Source of the DNA: Sphingomonas sp. J315
Lineage (GTDB): Bacteria; Pseudomonadota; Alphaproteobacteria; Sphingomonadales; Sphingomonadaceae
Length of the DNA stretch: 64,000 bases
Reading direction: 5' to 3'
Assembly: GCF_024666595.1 (NCBI RefSeq)
Contig: NZ_CP088296.1
Location: forward strand, 3,028,501 to 3,092,500
Positions 8,968 to 18,304 of this stretch are shown here, piece by piece. How positions within the stretch are numbered: the first letter of the stretch is position 1; every line of letters starts with the position of its first letter. The translations under genes and the position numbers were made by a program. The notes beneath the pieces were generated by a model. The model was not told the DNA's origin and made no database searches. It saw nothing but the letters and a program-made list of their open reading frames with translations.

Positions 8968-9265
8968 TTAGCCGCCACGCTGACGGCAGTTGTCATACTG
9001 ACCCTTTTTGCAGATCGGATAATGGGCCAGCGGCGCGGGGGGCCGGATAGGCCTCGCTCGGCGAGACCGAGGGCTTGAAGATCACCGTCGCGCCCGGCGG
9101 GGGCGGGGTCGGCATCGGCGGTGTGGCGGGCTGATAGCCGCCGACCGGATCGTCGACCGTCTGGGTGGCGGTTTCGGGCGTCGCGGGTGCAGCGGGCGTT
9201 GCCATATCCTGCGCCGCAGCGGTGCTGGCCACGGCGAGCGCGGCCGCAAGGGCGATCAGCTTCAT
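8968..9265 (-). CDS. Small secreted Pro-rich protein with Cys-containing tail, frameshifted
   Basis: Start ATG at 9265 has an AGGAGA site just upstream and begins a clear signal peptide (MKLIALAAALAVASTAAAQ). The mature part is Pro/Thr-rich and ends in this assembly at a TGA at 8993. Removing one G from the six-G run at 9037-9042 moves the frame to a tail reading LAHYPICKKGQYDNCRQRGG, then TAA at 8968-8970. That tail, with its paired cysteines and basic end, looks like a genuine conserved C-terminus, so I annotate the repaired gene of 98 residues. Function unknown, probably periplasmic. The repaired end is an inference. Confidence 0.55.
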
Positions 9266-9421
9266 CAATCTTCTCCTGACATCGTTACGCTTCGGAGCGA
9301 ATTGCTCGGCGCGACAACGTTTCAGGAGTGGAATCTTTCCGTGTTTGCCTGGTGCTTCCAACCCGCTGGATGCAGGCGGCATCGGCCCGGTGCCACCTGT
9401 CAGCGCAACTGACTCAGCAAA

Positions 9422-10114
9422 TCAATGCCCCGCGTCGAGCGAATAGCCGGCCGAGCGTACGGTGCGGATGATGTCCGGGCGATTGCCGATGTTGATCGCC
9501 TTGCGCAGGCGCCGGATGTGCACGTCCACCGTGCGGCTTTCGATGTCGCTGTCATGCCCCCACACCGCGTCGAGCAGCCGCTCGCGCGAGAACACCCAAC
9601 CCGGATGCTCGAGGAAATGCTTGAGCAACCGGAACTCGGTCGGGCCGAGGGGTACGACCTCGCCTCCGCGCCGCACCTTGTGGCCGACCGTATCCATCTC
9701 GATGTCGGAATAGGTCAGCGCCTCGCCTGCCAGCGCCGGGCGCACGCGGCGCAACACCGCGCCGACGCGCGCGACCAGCTCGCGCGGGGAGAAGGGCTTG
9801 GTGACATAATCATCGGCCCCGGTTTCCAGCCCGCGGACGCGATCCTCTTCCTCGCCGCGCGCGGTGAGCATGATGATCGGCACATTCGCGGTCTCGCTCA
9901 TCCGGCGCAAGCGGCGGCAGACCTCGATCCCCGACAGGCTTTCGACCATCCAGTCGAGCAGGACGATGTCCGGCGGCGATTCCTGGGCGAGCAGCAACGC
10001 CTCCTCGCCATCGGGGGTATGGCGGACCTCGAAATCCTCACGCCGGAAATGATAGGTGAGGAGTTCGGCAAGCGCCGCATCGTCCTCGACCAGCAACATG
10101 CGCGCGCGGCTCAT
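9422..10114 (-). CDS. phoB: Phosphate regulon response regulator PhoB
   Basis: OmpR-type two-component regulator, 230 residues. The receiver domain has the acidic pair in LLVEDDAAL, the phosphoacceptor Asp in VLLDWMV and Lys in YVTKPFSPREL. The winged-helix DNA-binding domain carries LGPTEFRLLKHFLEHPGWVF and VDVHIRRLRKAI. Start chosen at MSRARMLLVEDD because the frame upstream lies inside phoU. Only 1 bp separates it from the phoU stop, so it is the last gene of the phoR-pst-phoU-phoB operon. Phosphorylated by PhoR under phosphate limitation, it activates pho-box promoters. Confidence 0.95.
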   Translation of the reverse strand: MSRARMLLVEDDAALAELLTYHFRREDFEVRHTPDGEEALLLAQESPPDIVLLDWMVESLSGIEVCRRLRRMSETANVPIIMLTARGEEEDRVRGLETGADDYVTKPFSPRELVARVGAVLRRVRPALAGEALTYSDIEMDTVGHKVRRGGEVVPLGPTEFRLLKHFLEHPGWVFSRERLLDAVWGHDSDIESRTVDVHIRRLRKAINIGNRPDIIRTVRSAGYSLDAGH

Positions 10115-10115
10115 T

Positions 10116-10817
10116 TCAGCCCTCCGGAACCTCGACGGGGTCGCGATCGGCCAGATACTGCCCGGTCGCGGCGAAATAGACCATCTCCGCGACATTGGTC
10201 GCATGGTCGCCGATCCGTTCGATATTCTTGGCGACGAACAGCAGGTGTGCGACTTCGCTCACCGTGCGCGGATTTTCGACCATGTATGTGACGAGCGTCC
10301 GGAAGATGCTGTCGTAGAAATCGTCGAGCCGGTTGTCGCGCTCGATTACGCGGATCGCGCCTTCGGCATCACGCGCGGAGAAGGCGTCGAGCACCTCGTG
10401 CACCATCTCGCTGGCCAGCTGCGCCATTGCCGGGATCACCGAAATCGCCTCGATCCGGTCGCTGCCGCTGGTGTGGATCAGCGGCACGCGCTTGGCGATG
10501 TTCTTGGCATAATCGCCGATCCGCTCGACCACGCCCGCGATCTTGAGCGCGGCGACGCAATCGCGCAGATCGTCCGCCATCGGCGCGCGCAGTGCGATGA
10601 CCCGAACGGCGAGCTTCTCGACCTCCGCCTCGATCGCGTCGATCGCCTTGTCCTTCGCGCGCACCTGCTTGGCGAGCGCGACGTCGCCACGCTCCAGCGC
10701 GGTCATCGCATCGCTGATCGCCTCTTCGGCGAGACCGCCCATCTGCGAGATCAGTGCGCGGAGGTGCTTGATATCCTCGTCGAACGCCTTGACCGTATGC
10801 TCGTGACCCGTGGCCAT
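10116..10817 (-). CDS. phoU: Phosphate transport/signalling regulator PhoU
   Basis: A 233-residue cytoplasmic helical protein made of two PhoU three-helix repeats. The signature acidic metal-binding stretches are seen in EKLAVRVIALRAPMADDLR with VERIGDYAKNIAKR (first repeat) and VAKNIERIGDHATNVAEM (second repeat). It links PstSCAB to PhoR and keeps PhoR inactive when phosphate is plentiful. Its start overlaps the pstB stop by 1 bp (TAATG) and its stop is 1 bp from the phoB start, giving tight translational coupling. Confidence 0.95.
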   Translation of the reverse strand: MATGHEHTVKAFDEDIKHLRALISQMGGLAEEAISDAMTALERGDVALAKQVRAKDKAIDAIEAEVEKLAVRVIALRAPMADDLRDCVAALKIAGVVERIGDYAKNIAKRVPLIHTSGSDRIEAISVIPAMAQLASEMVHEVLDAFSARDAEGAIRVIERDNRLDDFYDSIFRTLVTYMVENPRTVSEVAHLLFVAKNIERIGDHATNVAEMVYFAATGQYLADRDPVEVPEG

Positions 10818-11638
10818 TACCCGTACCTTCCGGTGATGTAGTCCTTGGTCCGCTCCTGGCGGGGCGCGGTGAAGATCTGGTCCGTCTCGCCATATTCGAC
10901 AAGCGTACCGAGGTGGAAGAACGCGGTGCGCTGGCTGACGCGCGCGGCCTGCTGCATGTTGTGGGTGACGATCACGATCGCGTATTTGCCGCGCAGTTCG
11001 TGGATCAGTTCCTCGATCTTGGCGGTGGCGATCGGGTCGAGCGCCGAGCAGGGCTCGTCCATCAGGATCACTTCAGGGTCGACCGCGATCGCGCGCGCGA
11101 TGCACAGCCGCTGCTGCTGACCGCCCGACAGGGCCGTGCCGCTGTCCTGGAGGCGATCCTTGACCTCCTCCCACAGGCCCGCGCGTTTGAGCGAGCGCTC
11201 GACGATCGCGTCCATGTCGCCGCGCGACCGGGCAAGGCCGTGGATGCGCGGGCCATAGGCAACGTTTTCGTAGATCGACTTGGGGAAAGGGTTCGGCTTC
11301 TGGAACACCATGCCGACGCGGGCGCGCAGCTGCACCACGTCCATCGCCTTGTCGTAGATGTCCTCGCCGTCGAGCGTGATCTTGCCTTCGACGCGCGCGC
11401 TCGCGACGGTATCGTTCATGCGATTGAGCGTGCGCAGGAACGTCGACTTGCCACAGCCCGACGGGCCGATGAACGCTGTCACATTGTCCATGTCGACATC
11501 GATCGACACGTCGCGGATCGCCTGCTTCTCACCGTAGAAGACGTTGACGCCGCGCGCCGACATCTTGTGCGCGGTACTGGCCTGGGCGGGCGCGGCGCTC
11601 TCGGCTGCCGTTTGTGCGTAATCGATTTGGGTCATCAC
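10817..11638 (-). CDS. pstB: Phosphate ABC transporter ATP-binding protein PstB
   Basis: ATPase that drives phosphate import through PstA/PstC; 273 residues. Walker A is GPSGCGKST (about 58-66), the ABC signature LSGGQQQRL (about 166-174) and Walker [14 protein letters not shown]. The Q-loop [19 protein letters not shown] is the usual PstB version. A 25-residue N-terminal extension precedes the core. Its start overlaps the end of pstA by 4 bp and its stop overlaps the phoU start. Confidence 0.96.
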   Translation of the reverse strand: MMTQIDYAQTAAESAAPAQASTAHKMSARGVNVFYGEKQAIRDVSIDVDMDNVTAFIGPSGCGKSTFLRTLNRMNDTVASARVEGKITLDGEDIYDKAMDVVQLRARVGMVFQKPNPFPKSIYENVAYGPRIHGLARSRGDMDAIVERSLKRAGLWEEVKDRLQDSGTALSGGQQQRLCIARAIAVDPEVILMDEPCSALDPIATAKIEELIHELRGKYAIVIVTHNMQQAARVSQRTAFFHLGTLVEYGETDQIFTAPRQERTKDYITGRYG

Positions 11639-12937
11639 CAGCGGGTCTCGAAGCGGTTGCGAAGATAGATGGCGATGGCGTTCATCGCGAGCAGGAAGAT
11701 GAGCAGGACGATGATCGCGGCGCTCGTCTTCTCGACAAAGCCGCGGCTGACCTGATCGGACCAGAGGAAAATCTGCACCGGCAGCACCGTCGCGGGTTCG
11801 AACACCCCGCCCGGCGGGGTGACGATGAAGGCGCGCATGCCGATCAGCAGCAAGGGCGCGGTCTCACCCAGCGCGCGGGCCATGCCGATGATCGTGCCGG
11901 TCAGGATGCCGGGCAAAGCGAGCGGGAGGACATGGTGGAACACCACCTGGATGCGGCTCGCGCCAATGCCGAGTGCGGCGTCGCGGATCGAAGGGGGTAC
12001 CGCCTTGATCGCGTTTCGTCCCGCAATGACGATGACCGGCATGATCATCAGCGCCAGCGTCATGCCGCCGACCAGCGGGGCCGAGCGCGGCAAATGGAGG
12101 AAGTTGAGGAACACGGCGAGGCCGAGCAGACCGAAGATGATCGACGGCACCGCAGCGAGGTTGTTGATCGACACCTCGATCAGGTCCGTCCAGCGGTTCC
12201 GGGGCGCATATTCTTCAAGATAGATTGCCGAGAAGACGCCGATGGGGAACGCAATCAGCAGCGTCACCAGCATCGTCAGCAACGACCCCTTGAGGGCCCC
12301 CCCAGATCCCGACCCCGGTCGGGTCGGTGGCGTCCGAGCCCGTCAGGAAATCGATGTTGAACCCCTGGGTCAGCGTGCCTTCGTCGCGAAGTCGCACCGC
12401 GACCTTGGTCACCGCGGGATCGTTGCCATCCCCCTTGGCGGCAAGCGCGATCGGCGAGGATGCCGGGACGTCGATCGACGCGCGGCCCTGCAACAGTTCG
12501 GGCCGTGCCTTCAGCTCGTCGCGGACCGCGACCCAGGCACTGTCGGAGATATAGTCCGCGCCATCCGGCCCGAACGCCGCGACCGCCGCATCGGCGACGA
12601 CATCGTTCAGCCCCGCGCCTGCAAGCGCCAGGTCTGCACCCTTGCCCCGCAGCTGCTCTGGCGTGACTTCAAGCGCCGCTGCCTTGAAGTCGATCGGCAG
12701 CGCGATCTCGGCGCGCTGGAACCCGCCAATGCCCTGCCACAGCATCGTGACGAGCAGGAAGGCAAGGAAGCTGGCGGAACCGACGACGGCCGCAAGCCCC
12801 CACATGCGGAAGCGACGCTCCTTGGCATAACGGGCGCGGATGCGCTTTTGCATCACGTCGGTCTTCCAGCCGGTCGGGGCCGCGCGTGCGGGCTCCTCGG
12901 GGCCGGTCGGCAGCTGCGGGATGAGGCTCTCACTCAT
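11635..12937 (-). CDS. pstA: Phosphate ABC transporter permease PstA (long type), frameshifted
   Basis: Inner-membrane permease half of the Pst importer. The repaired protein is about 433 residues, longer than E. coli PstA. The extra length is an N-terminal region with one membrane helix and a periplasmic domain of about 150 residues, as in the alphaproteobacterial DUF3333 type. The transmembrane core ([37 protein letters not shown]) carries the permease EAA-like loop. The frame breaks in a seven-base C run at 12297-12303; dropping one base joins GVGIWG to [10 protein letters not shown]. This is most likely an assembly indel because every other gene of the operon is intact except phoR. It overlaps pstC and pstB. 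Confidence 0.9.
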
Positions 12938-14309
12938 ATGCTTCGCGATACTTTTTGACGACGCGCAGCGCGACGATGTTGAGGACGAAGGTGATCATGA
13001 ACAGCGTCAGGCCCAGCGCGAAGGCGGCGAGGGTCTTGGGGCTGTCGAACGCGGTCTCGCCGGTCAGCAGATCGACGATCTGCTTGGTCACCGTCGTCGC
13101 GCCGTCGAACGGGTTGAGAGTGATGTTGGCGGCACCCGATGCGGCCATCACCACGATCATCGTCTCGCCGATCGCGCGGCTGACCGCGAGCAGGATGCCG
13201 GCAACTACGCCGGGCAGGGCGGCGGGGATCAGCACCTTCTTGATCGTCTCGCTGGTCGTTGCACCCATCGCCAGGCTTCCGTCGCGCATCGCGGTCGGGA
13301 CCGCCGCGATCGAATCGTCGGCCATCGACGAGACGAACGGGATGATCATGATACCCATGACCAGCCCCGCCGACAGGGCGCTCTCCGCCGAGGCGAACTG
13401 GAAGCCGAGCATCACCGCGAAATCGCGGATCAGCGGGCCGACGGTCAGCGCGGCGAAATAGCCGTACACGACGGTGGGAACGCCGGCGAGGATCTCGAGG
13501 ATCGGCTTCATCCATGCACGGACGCTGCGCGGCGCATATTGGGTGAGATAAATCGCGCTCATCAGGCCGAAAGGGATCGCAATGATCATCGCGATCACGG
13601 CACCGATGAAGAAGGTGCCCCAGAACAACGGCAGTGCGCCCAGATTCGCGCCCGGATCGTCGGCGCGAATGACCTGGGGACTCCAGTTCAATCCGAACAG
13701 GAAGTCGGTGATCGGCACGATCGAAAAGAAGCGAATGCTCTCGAAGATCAGCGAGAGGAAGATGCCGAGCGTCGTCAGGATCGCAATCAGCGACGCGACC
13801 AGCAGCAACATCATTACCGCGCGCTCGAACTTTGTCCGTGCACGGAAATCGGGCTTCACCCGGGTGAAGGCGAGCGCGCCGAACGCGAAGGCGATGATCA
13901 GCGCCAGTGCGGTGCCGATCCAGTTATAGCGGGTGAGTGCAGCGGCATAGGCGGGTGCGAGCTGTTCGGCGACCGGGTAGAAGGCACCCTGGCTGCGCCC
14001 TTCGGCGATGCTGCGCGCTTCGTTCAGCATCGTCTCGCGTTCGAAGCCGAAGGCTGGAAGCTGTGCAGCTGCAGGGCTGGAGAGCACCGATTCGGTGACC
14101 AGCCCCGGGCTGACATTCGCCCAGACGAGGATGAAGATCAGCGCCGGGACAACGGCCCAGGTCGCGACATACCAACCATGCTGGCTGGGCAGGCTGTGCA
14201 GCCGGCGCGCGGACACGCCGCGCGCCATGCGGGCGGCGCGCGCACGCGCCGTCAGCCAGCTGATCAGCCCGAGGCCAAGCACGAGGAACAGGAGTGCGAA
14301 GACGTTCAC
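12930..14309 (-). CDS. pstC: Phosphate ABC transporter permease PstC (long type)
   Basis: Second permease half of the Pst importer, 459 residues. An N-terminal extension of about 200 residues holds two or three extra helices and a periplasmic segment. The conserved core starts around FFSIVPITDFLFGLNWSPQ, with MSAIYLTQYAPRSVRAWMKP and the permease loop ALPGVVAGILLAVSRAIGET. The frame is intact. Its end overlaps the pstA start by 8 bp, and it follows pstS by 45 bp. Known role: with PstA it forms the phosphate channel. Confidence 0.94.
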   Translation of the reverse strand: MNVFALLFLVLGLGLISWLTARARAARMARGVSARRLHSLPSQHGWYVATWAVVPALIFILVWANVSPGLVTESVLSSPAAAQLPAFGFERETMLNEARSIAEGRSQGAFYPVAEQLAPAYAAALTRYNWIGTALALIIAFAFGALAFTRVKPDFRARTKFERAVMMLLLVASLIAILTTLGIFLSLIFESIRFFSIVPITDFLFGLNWSPQVIRADDPGANLGALPLFWGTFFIGAVIAMIIAIPFGLMSAIYLTQYAPRSVRAWMKPILEILAGVPTVVYGYFAALTVGPLIRDFAVMLGFQFASAESALSAGLVMGIMIIPFVSSMADDSIAAVPTAMRDGSLAMGATTSETIKKVLIPAALPGVVAGILLAVSRAIGETMIVVMAASGAANITLNPFDGATTVTKQIVDLLTGETAFDSPKTLAAFALGLTLFMITFVLNIVALRVVKKYREAYE

Positions 14310-14354
14310 CGGTCGAAACCGCCTATCTGTGAGAGGTGCAGGTGTCGGTTCGGA

Positions 14355-15398
14355 TCAGTGGAGACCGTCACGCTTCATCGTCACGCCCTGTGCGATGACC
14401 TCGCTCGCCTTGGTGCGATCGGCATCGGACGACGCGATCATGCCGCGCTTGGTCAACGGGCCCTCGGGATCCCACATCCTGGTGTACTGGGTCAGGAACT
14501 CGTTGATCCCCGGTACCGCCTTCAGATGCTGTTTCTTGACGTAGATGAACATCGCGCGCGCGCCGGGATACTGGCCCGACGAGATCGCGGCATAGGTCGG
14601 ATCGACGCCATTGACCGCCACGCCCTTTAGCCGCGAGGCGTTTTCCTCAAGGTAGGAATAGCCGAACACGCCGATGGCGTTGGGGTTGGCGGACAGCTTC
14701 TGGACGATCAGATTGTCGTTCTCACCCGAGTCGACATAGACGCCGTCCTCGCGCACGCGGGTGCACAGGTCCTTGGCCTTGTCCTTGTCGGTCTTTTCGA
14801 TTTCCTTGACCTCGGGGTAGGCCTCTTCGCAGCCCGGGTGCATGATCAGCTCATGCAACGAGTCGCGGGTGCCGCTGGTCGCGGGCGGACCCATGATCGA
14901 GATCGGCACGGCCGGAAGCGACGGGTTGATGTCCGACCACAGCTTGGCGGTGTTGGGCTTGCCCATCGGGGTTGCCGCCAGCGCGCGATAAGCCTCGGCG
15001 AGGGTCAGCCTGATCTTCGGGCCGTTGATCGATTCGGCAAAGGCGATGCCGTCCATGCCGACCTGGACTTCAAGGATATCGGTCACGCCGTTGCGCTGGC
15101 ACAGGTCGAATTCCGACGCGGTCATGCGGCGCGAGGCGTTGGTCATGTCGGGATGCTGCGGGCCGACGCCCGCGCAGAACAGCTTCATGCCGCCGCCGGT
15201 GCCGGTCGATTCGATTACCGGGGCCTTGAAGCTGCCCGAGTTGACGAACTGTTCGGCGACCATGGTGGTGAAGGGATAAACCGTCGACGAACCGACGATC
15301 TTGATCTGGTCGCGGGACGCCTGGCTACCGCCGCTGCCGCCGCCACAGGCAGAAAGCGTGAGCGCCGAAAGCGCGATCAGAGTGAAGCTGCGCATCAT
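14355..15398 (-). CDS. pstS: Phosphate-binding periplasmic lipoprotein PstS
   Basis: High-affinity phosphate receptor of the Pst system, 347 residues. It begins with a lipoprotein signal (TLIALSALTLSAC, lipobox LSAC), so it is membrane-anchored rather than free. Phosphate-contacting patterns are visible: VGSSTVYPFT near the N-terminus, ESTGTGGGMKLFCAG, and ATSGTRDSLHE. It is the second gene of the operon, 81 bp after phoR, with a pho-box-like repeat in that gap. Confidence 0.95.
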   Translation of the reverse strand: MMRSFTLIALSALTLSACGGGSGGSQASRDQIKIVGSSTVYPFTTMVAEQFVNSGSFKAPVIESTGTGGGMKLFCAGVGPQHPDMTNASRRMTASEFDLCQRNGVTDILEVQVGMDGIAFAESINGPKIRLTLAEAYRALAATPMGKPNTAKLWSDINPSLPAVPISIMGPPATSGTRDSLHELIMHPGCEEAYPEVKEIEKTDKDKAKDLCTRVREDGVYVDSGENDNLIVQKLSANPNAIGVFGYSYLEENASRLKGVAVNGVDPTYAAISSGQYPGARAMFIYVKKQHLKAVPGINEFLTQYTRMWDPEGPLTKRGMIASSDADRTKASEVIAQGVTMKRDGLH

Positions 15399-15473
15399 GA
15401 TTCCCCACGGCCATTTTGCGAGTCGCGGGACAGTGGCCGGGCCTGTCCGCGACCGGCCCTCTGTTTCAATTGC

Positions 15474-15490
15474 GTGACGTTATGATGACA
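15474..15490 (-). promoter_or_regulatory. Putative Pho box ahead of pstS
   Basis: On the minus strand, TGTCATCATAACGTCAC contains GTCAT and GTCAC exactly 11 bp apart. That is the spacing of PhoB half-sites in the known consensus CTGTCAT-N4-CTGTCAT. It overlaps the phoR stop codon and lies about 80 bp upstream of the pstS start, so PhoB could activate pstSCAB-phoUB from inside the cluster. Single match, not tested statistically. Confidence 0.5.
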
Positions 15491-16696
15491 CCGGCTCCGG
15501 AATCGGCGTGGTGGGCAGCAGGATGGTGACCGCGGTGCCCTCTCCCACGGTGCTGGCGATGTCGAGCCGGCCGCGATGCCGTTCGACGATGTGCTTGACG
15601 ATTGCGAGGCCGAGTCCGGTGCCGCCTGCGGCGCGGCTCCGACTCGAATCGACGCGATAGAATCGCTCGGTCAGGCGGGGCAGGTGCTCCGGCGCGATCC
15701 CTTCGCTCTCGTCGCGCACGGTAAGCCGGACCATCGAGGATCCGGTTGCGTCGAGCGTGACGGTGACGGGGGTGCCTGGCCGCCCGTATTTCATCGCATT
15801 GCCGATGATGTTGTGGAGCAGCTGAGACAGCTGGACCCGATCGCCGCGCACGGCAGGCACGGCGTCGATCTTCAGCGCGATATCCGGGCCGCGCGTCGGC
15901 GACAGGGCGGCGAGTTCGTCCCACACCTGTCCCACCAGCGCGCCGAGGTCGATCATGTCGTCGGGCGCGCGGTATTTCTCCGCCTCGATCCGCGACAGCG
16001 AAATCAGGTCGTCGATCAGCCGCTGCATCCGCCGCGCCTCATTATCCATCACCTTGAGGAAGCGGGCGCGCGTTTCGGGATCGTCGGCGGCGTCCTCCAG
16101 CGTTTCGATGAAGCCGAGGATCGAGGCGAGGGGGTGCGCAGCTCATGGCTGGCATTGGCGACGAAATCGACCCGCATCTTGTCGGCCGCATGCGCGCCGG
16201 TGCGGTCGCTCAAATGTACCACCCGTGCACCGCCGGGAAGCGCGCGGACCCGCATCTCCCAGCGCTGGTCGCGCGTGCCGAGGCCGACGAGGTGGATCGG
16301 CCCGCCGGGTGCGCCGTCGACCGGATTCAGCAGCCGCTCGGCCGCGGCGGGGTGGCGGATCGCAACGCGGACATCCTCGCCAAGGATATGCTCGCCGAGT
16401 AGCGCGCGGGCGGCACGATTGGCACCTGTCACGCGCTGCCCCTCGACCAGCAGCATCGGTTCGAACACCGCCTCGATCGCTTCGGCCACGCCCGCGGGCA
16501 CCGCGTGAGTGGGGGAAGGTGCGCTGGACTCCATCGCTGATTCCTCGGGCGGGGGCGCGGCGATCAGCGCCGCCAGCGTCGCGCCCACCAGCGCGATCCC
16601 GCCTGATTCCGGCCCGGCAGTGATCCACGCGACGATCGCGGTGACAATGACGGCGGCAAGCGCAGTCAGGGTACGGGGGTGGAACAGGCTGGGCAT
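15480..16696 (-). CDS. phoR: Phosphate regulon sensor histidine kinase PhoR, frameshifted
   Basis: Membrane histidine kinase that phosphorylates PhoB; repaired length about 405 residues. Two N-terminal hydrophobic segments (about residues 8-48) are followed by a PAS-like region (AIEAVFEPMLLVEGQRVTGA). Then come the HisKA box with His in NASHELRTP and the ATPase boxes LLHNIIGNAMKYG, VRDESEGIAPEHL and GTGLGLAIVKHIVERH. The frame breaks right after SHELRTP at a five-G run (16130-16134, plus strand). Adding one base gives LASILGFIETLED, the expected sequence. It is first in the operon. Its start codon lies inside a 22-bp palindrome. Confidence 0.9.
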
Positions 16697-16707
16697 ATGC
16701 CCAGCCT
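16686..16707. promoter_or_regulatory. Perfect 22-bp palindrome covering the phoR start codon
   Basis: AGGCTGGGCAT is followed directly by its reverse complement, with the phoR ATG in the centre. In RNA this could fold over the start codon; as DNA it could bind a dimeric regulator. No standard ribosome site is evident for phoR, which makes the placement notable. The role is inferred. Confidence 0.45.
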
Positions 16708-16724
16708 AACCGATCGCCGCGCGA

Positions 16725-16738
16725 TTCACACTTGTGAA
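16725..16738. promoter_or_regulatory. Operator-like palindrome TTCACACTTGTGAA
   Basis: A 6-2-6 bp perfect palindrome in the 70-bp gap between the divergent phoR gene and the Tat-protein/PqqD/HprK cluster. It could serve either promoter. No bound factor is known from sequence. Confidence 0.35.
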
Positions 16739-16766
16739 AGGCAGGTATGCGAGGGATGAACGCATC

Positions 16767-17168
16767 ATGGCCGACACCACGCCCCCCAAGGACGGATTGC
16801 CCAAAGGTCCGAGCAGGCGCGCACTGATGCTCGGTGCGGCCAGTGCGTCGGCGATCGTATCGATCAAGCCCGCGCTCGCGCAGACTGCCGGATCGGTGCT
16901 GAATTGCGAGATCCCGGTGCCTGATGCCGGGCGCGCGGGCAACTACATCGCCGCCGACGGGTCACTGGTTCCGGCAGGGACGCAGGGCGCGTTTCCACCC
17001 GCGGGCCGTGCGTTTCGCGGCGAGGAGGTGAAGCAGGCGCTGAGCGGCGCAAACCTGCCCGGCACGACCTATGACCAGAGCCGCGCCTATACCAACTACA
17101 TCCGTCGGCTGCAGCGCGGGACGAGCGGATTTACCTGTTTCGCATCGCTTCAGATGCCGCGCGGGTAG
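16767..17168 (+). CDS. Small Tat-exported protein linked to the HPr-rel-A cluster
   Basis: A 133-residue protein with a Tat-type signal: SRRALMLGAASASAIVSI ending near ALAQ. The start at ATG 16767 (MADTTPPKDG) is preferred over an upstream ATG at 16734. The mature part is about 90 residues, with Gly/Ala-rich spacing, two cysteines (LNCEIPV, FTCFASL) and the motif AYTNYIRRLQRGTSGFTCF. It has no recognised domain. It ends 6 bp before the PqqD-like gene, so it is likely the first gene of that four-gene unit and a candidate substrate for it. That role is inference only. Confidence 0.6.
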   Translation: MADTTPPKDGLPKGPSRRALMLGAASASAIVSIKPALAQTAGSVLNCEIPVPDAGRAGNYIAADGSLVPAGTQGAFPPAGRAFRGEEVKQALSGANLPGTTYDQSRAYTNYIRRLQRGTSGFTCFASLQMPRG

Positions 17169-17174
17169 AGCCGC

Positions 17175-17441
17175 GTGACTCGATATCGCGCCGCGCCTGC
17201 CGCGACGCTGCGGATCGAACCGCTCGATGCGTTGACGCTGATCTATCATCGGGCGTCGGGAATCACCCATCTGGTCGACTCGCCGGTGCCGGAGTTGCTG
17301 GACCTGCTCGCCGAGCCGCTGACGCTGGAACAGGCGCTGGCGGCGCTGGCGGAGCGGTTTGACCTGATCGATCCGGATGCAGCGGCACTCGAAGCGAGGC
17401 TCGACGAGCTGGTCGCATCCGGGCTGGTGGAGCGCGCCTGA
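17175..17441 (+). CDS. PqqD-family chaperone-like protein of the HPr-rel-A system
   Basis: An 88-residue PqqD-fold protein. Family hallmarks are a beta hairpin with LIYHRASGITHLVDSPVPELLDLL and a helix-rich C-terminus (ALAALAERFDLID, LDELVASGLVERA). PqqD-like proteins present peptides to modifying enzymes; this variant is found next to HprK-related kinase A and a nucleotidyltransferase in many proteobacteria. Start GTG at 17175. Its TGA overlaps the kinase ATG by 1 bp. The target peptide is unknown. Confidence 0.8.
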   Translation: MTRYRAAPAATLRIEPLDALTLIYHRASGITHLVDSPVPELLDLLAEPLTLEQALAALAERFDLIDPDAAALEARLDELVASGLVERA

Positions 17442-18304
17442 TGCGCCATGCCACCACGCTGCGAATCGGCCGGGTCGGGTTTCGCATCGGCAGCGACTGG
17501 CGCGCGCCGATCGCCGCGCTGGACGATCTCTACCGCGATTATCCGCAGCCGCAGGACGGCATCCCCGACTTCACCGTGCGCCTGTTCGCCGCGCGCTTCT
17601 GGCGCCGCTGGATCCGTCCGGCGGTGCATCTGGGCGGGGATTTCGTGATCCCGGAGGCGGCACCGCTGCCGCTGGCGCAAGGCGTGCTGGCGGCGGAGAT
17701 GGCGATGAACCTCCAGATGGCGCTGGGGCAAAGGCGCTATCTGCTGCTGCACGCATCTGCGGTCGAAAAGGGCGGTCGCGCGTTGCTGATGACCGGGGAA
17801 AGCGGGGCCGGAAAATCGACGCTCGCCGCCTTGCTGATGGCGCGCGGGTGGCGGCTGATGGGTGACGAATTCGCGTTGCTCGACCCGGCGACGGGGATGC
17901 TCCACGGCTTTCCGCGTCTGATCAGCCTCAAGAACGAAGCGATCGGCGTGATGCGGGCGATGCTGCCCGATGCGCGCTGGGGGCCGCTGCTCAAGGGGAC
18001 GCCGAAGGGCGATATCCGCCACCTCGTCCCCGATGCCCGAGCGATTGCGGCGATGGACGTGTCGGCCAAGCCCGCGCTGATCCTGTTTCCTGCGTTCGGC
18101 CATCAGGTCGCCGAGCGGGCGGTCGAGCCGAGCGAGTGTTTCGTGCGGCTCACCCAAGCCTCAACCAACTATGTGGCGCTGGGCGAGGCGGGGTTCGACG
18201 CGCTGACGGCCCTTGTGCGCGGCGTCCCGGCGCGGGCGATCGACTATCCCGATACCGATGGCGCGATCACGCTGGTCGAGCGGCTATGGGGGGAAGTGGC
18301 GTGA
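17441..18304 (+). CDS. HprK-related kinase A
   Basis: A 287-residue P-loop protein related to the C-terminal catalytic domain of HPr kinase/phosphorylase. Walker A is GESGAGKST (about residues 119-127), after LLLHASAVEKGGRALLM. It is followed by MGDEFALLDPATG, which corresponds to the acidic Walker-B-like region of HprK. A dedicated HPr gene is not next to it, so the phosphorylated partner is unknown; the PqqD-like neighbour is the obvious candidate. It overlaps both neighbours by 1-4 bp, indicating a tight operon. Confidence 0.85.
   Translation: MRHATTLRIGRVGFRIGSDWRAPIAALDDLYRDYPQPQDGIPDFTVRLFAARFWRRWIRPAVHLGGDFVIPEAAPLPLAQGVLAAEMAMNLQMALGQRRYLLLHASAVEKGGRALLMTGESGAGKSTLAALLMARGWRLMGDEFALLDPATGMLHGFPRLISLKNEAIGVMRAMLPDARWGPLLKGTPKGDIRHLVPDARAIAAMDVSAKPALILFPAFGHQVAERAVEPSECFVRLTQASTNYVALGEAGFDALTALVRGVPARAIDYPDTDGAITLVERLWGEVA

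Noticed and set aside
12840..14630. Long plus-strand open frame opposite pstC and pstS
   Set aside because: Antisense shadow with Arg/Asp/Gln-rich low-complexity translation; pstC is intact on the other strand.
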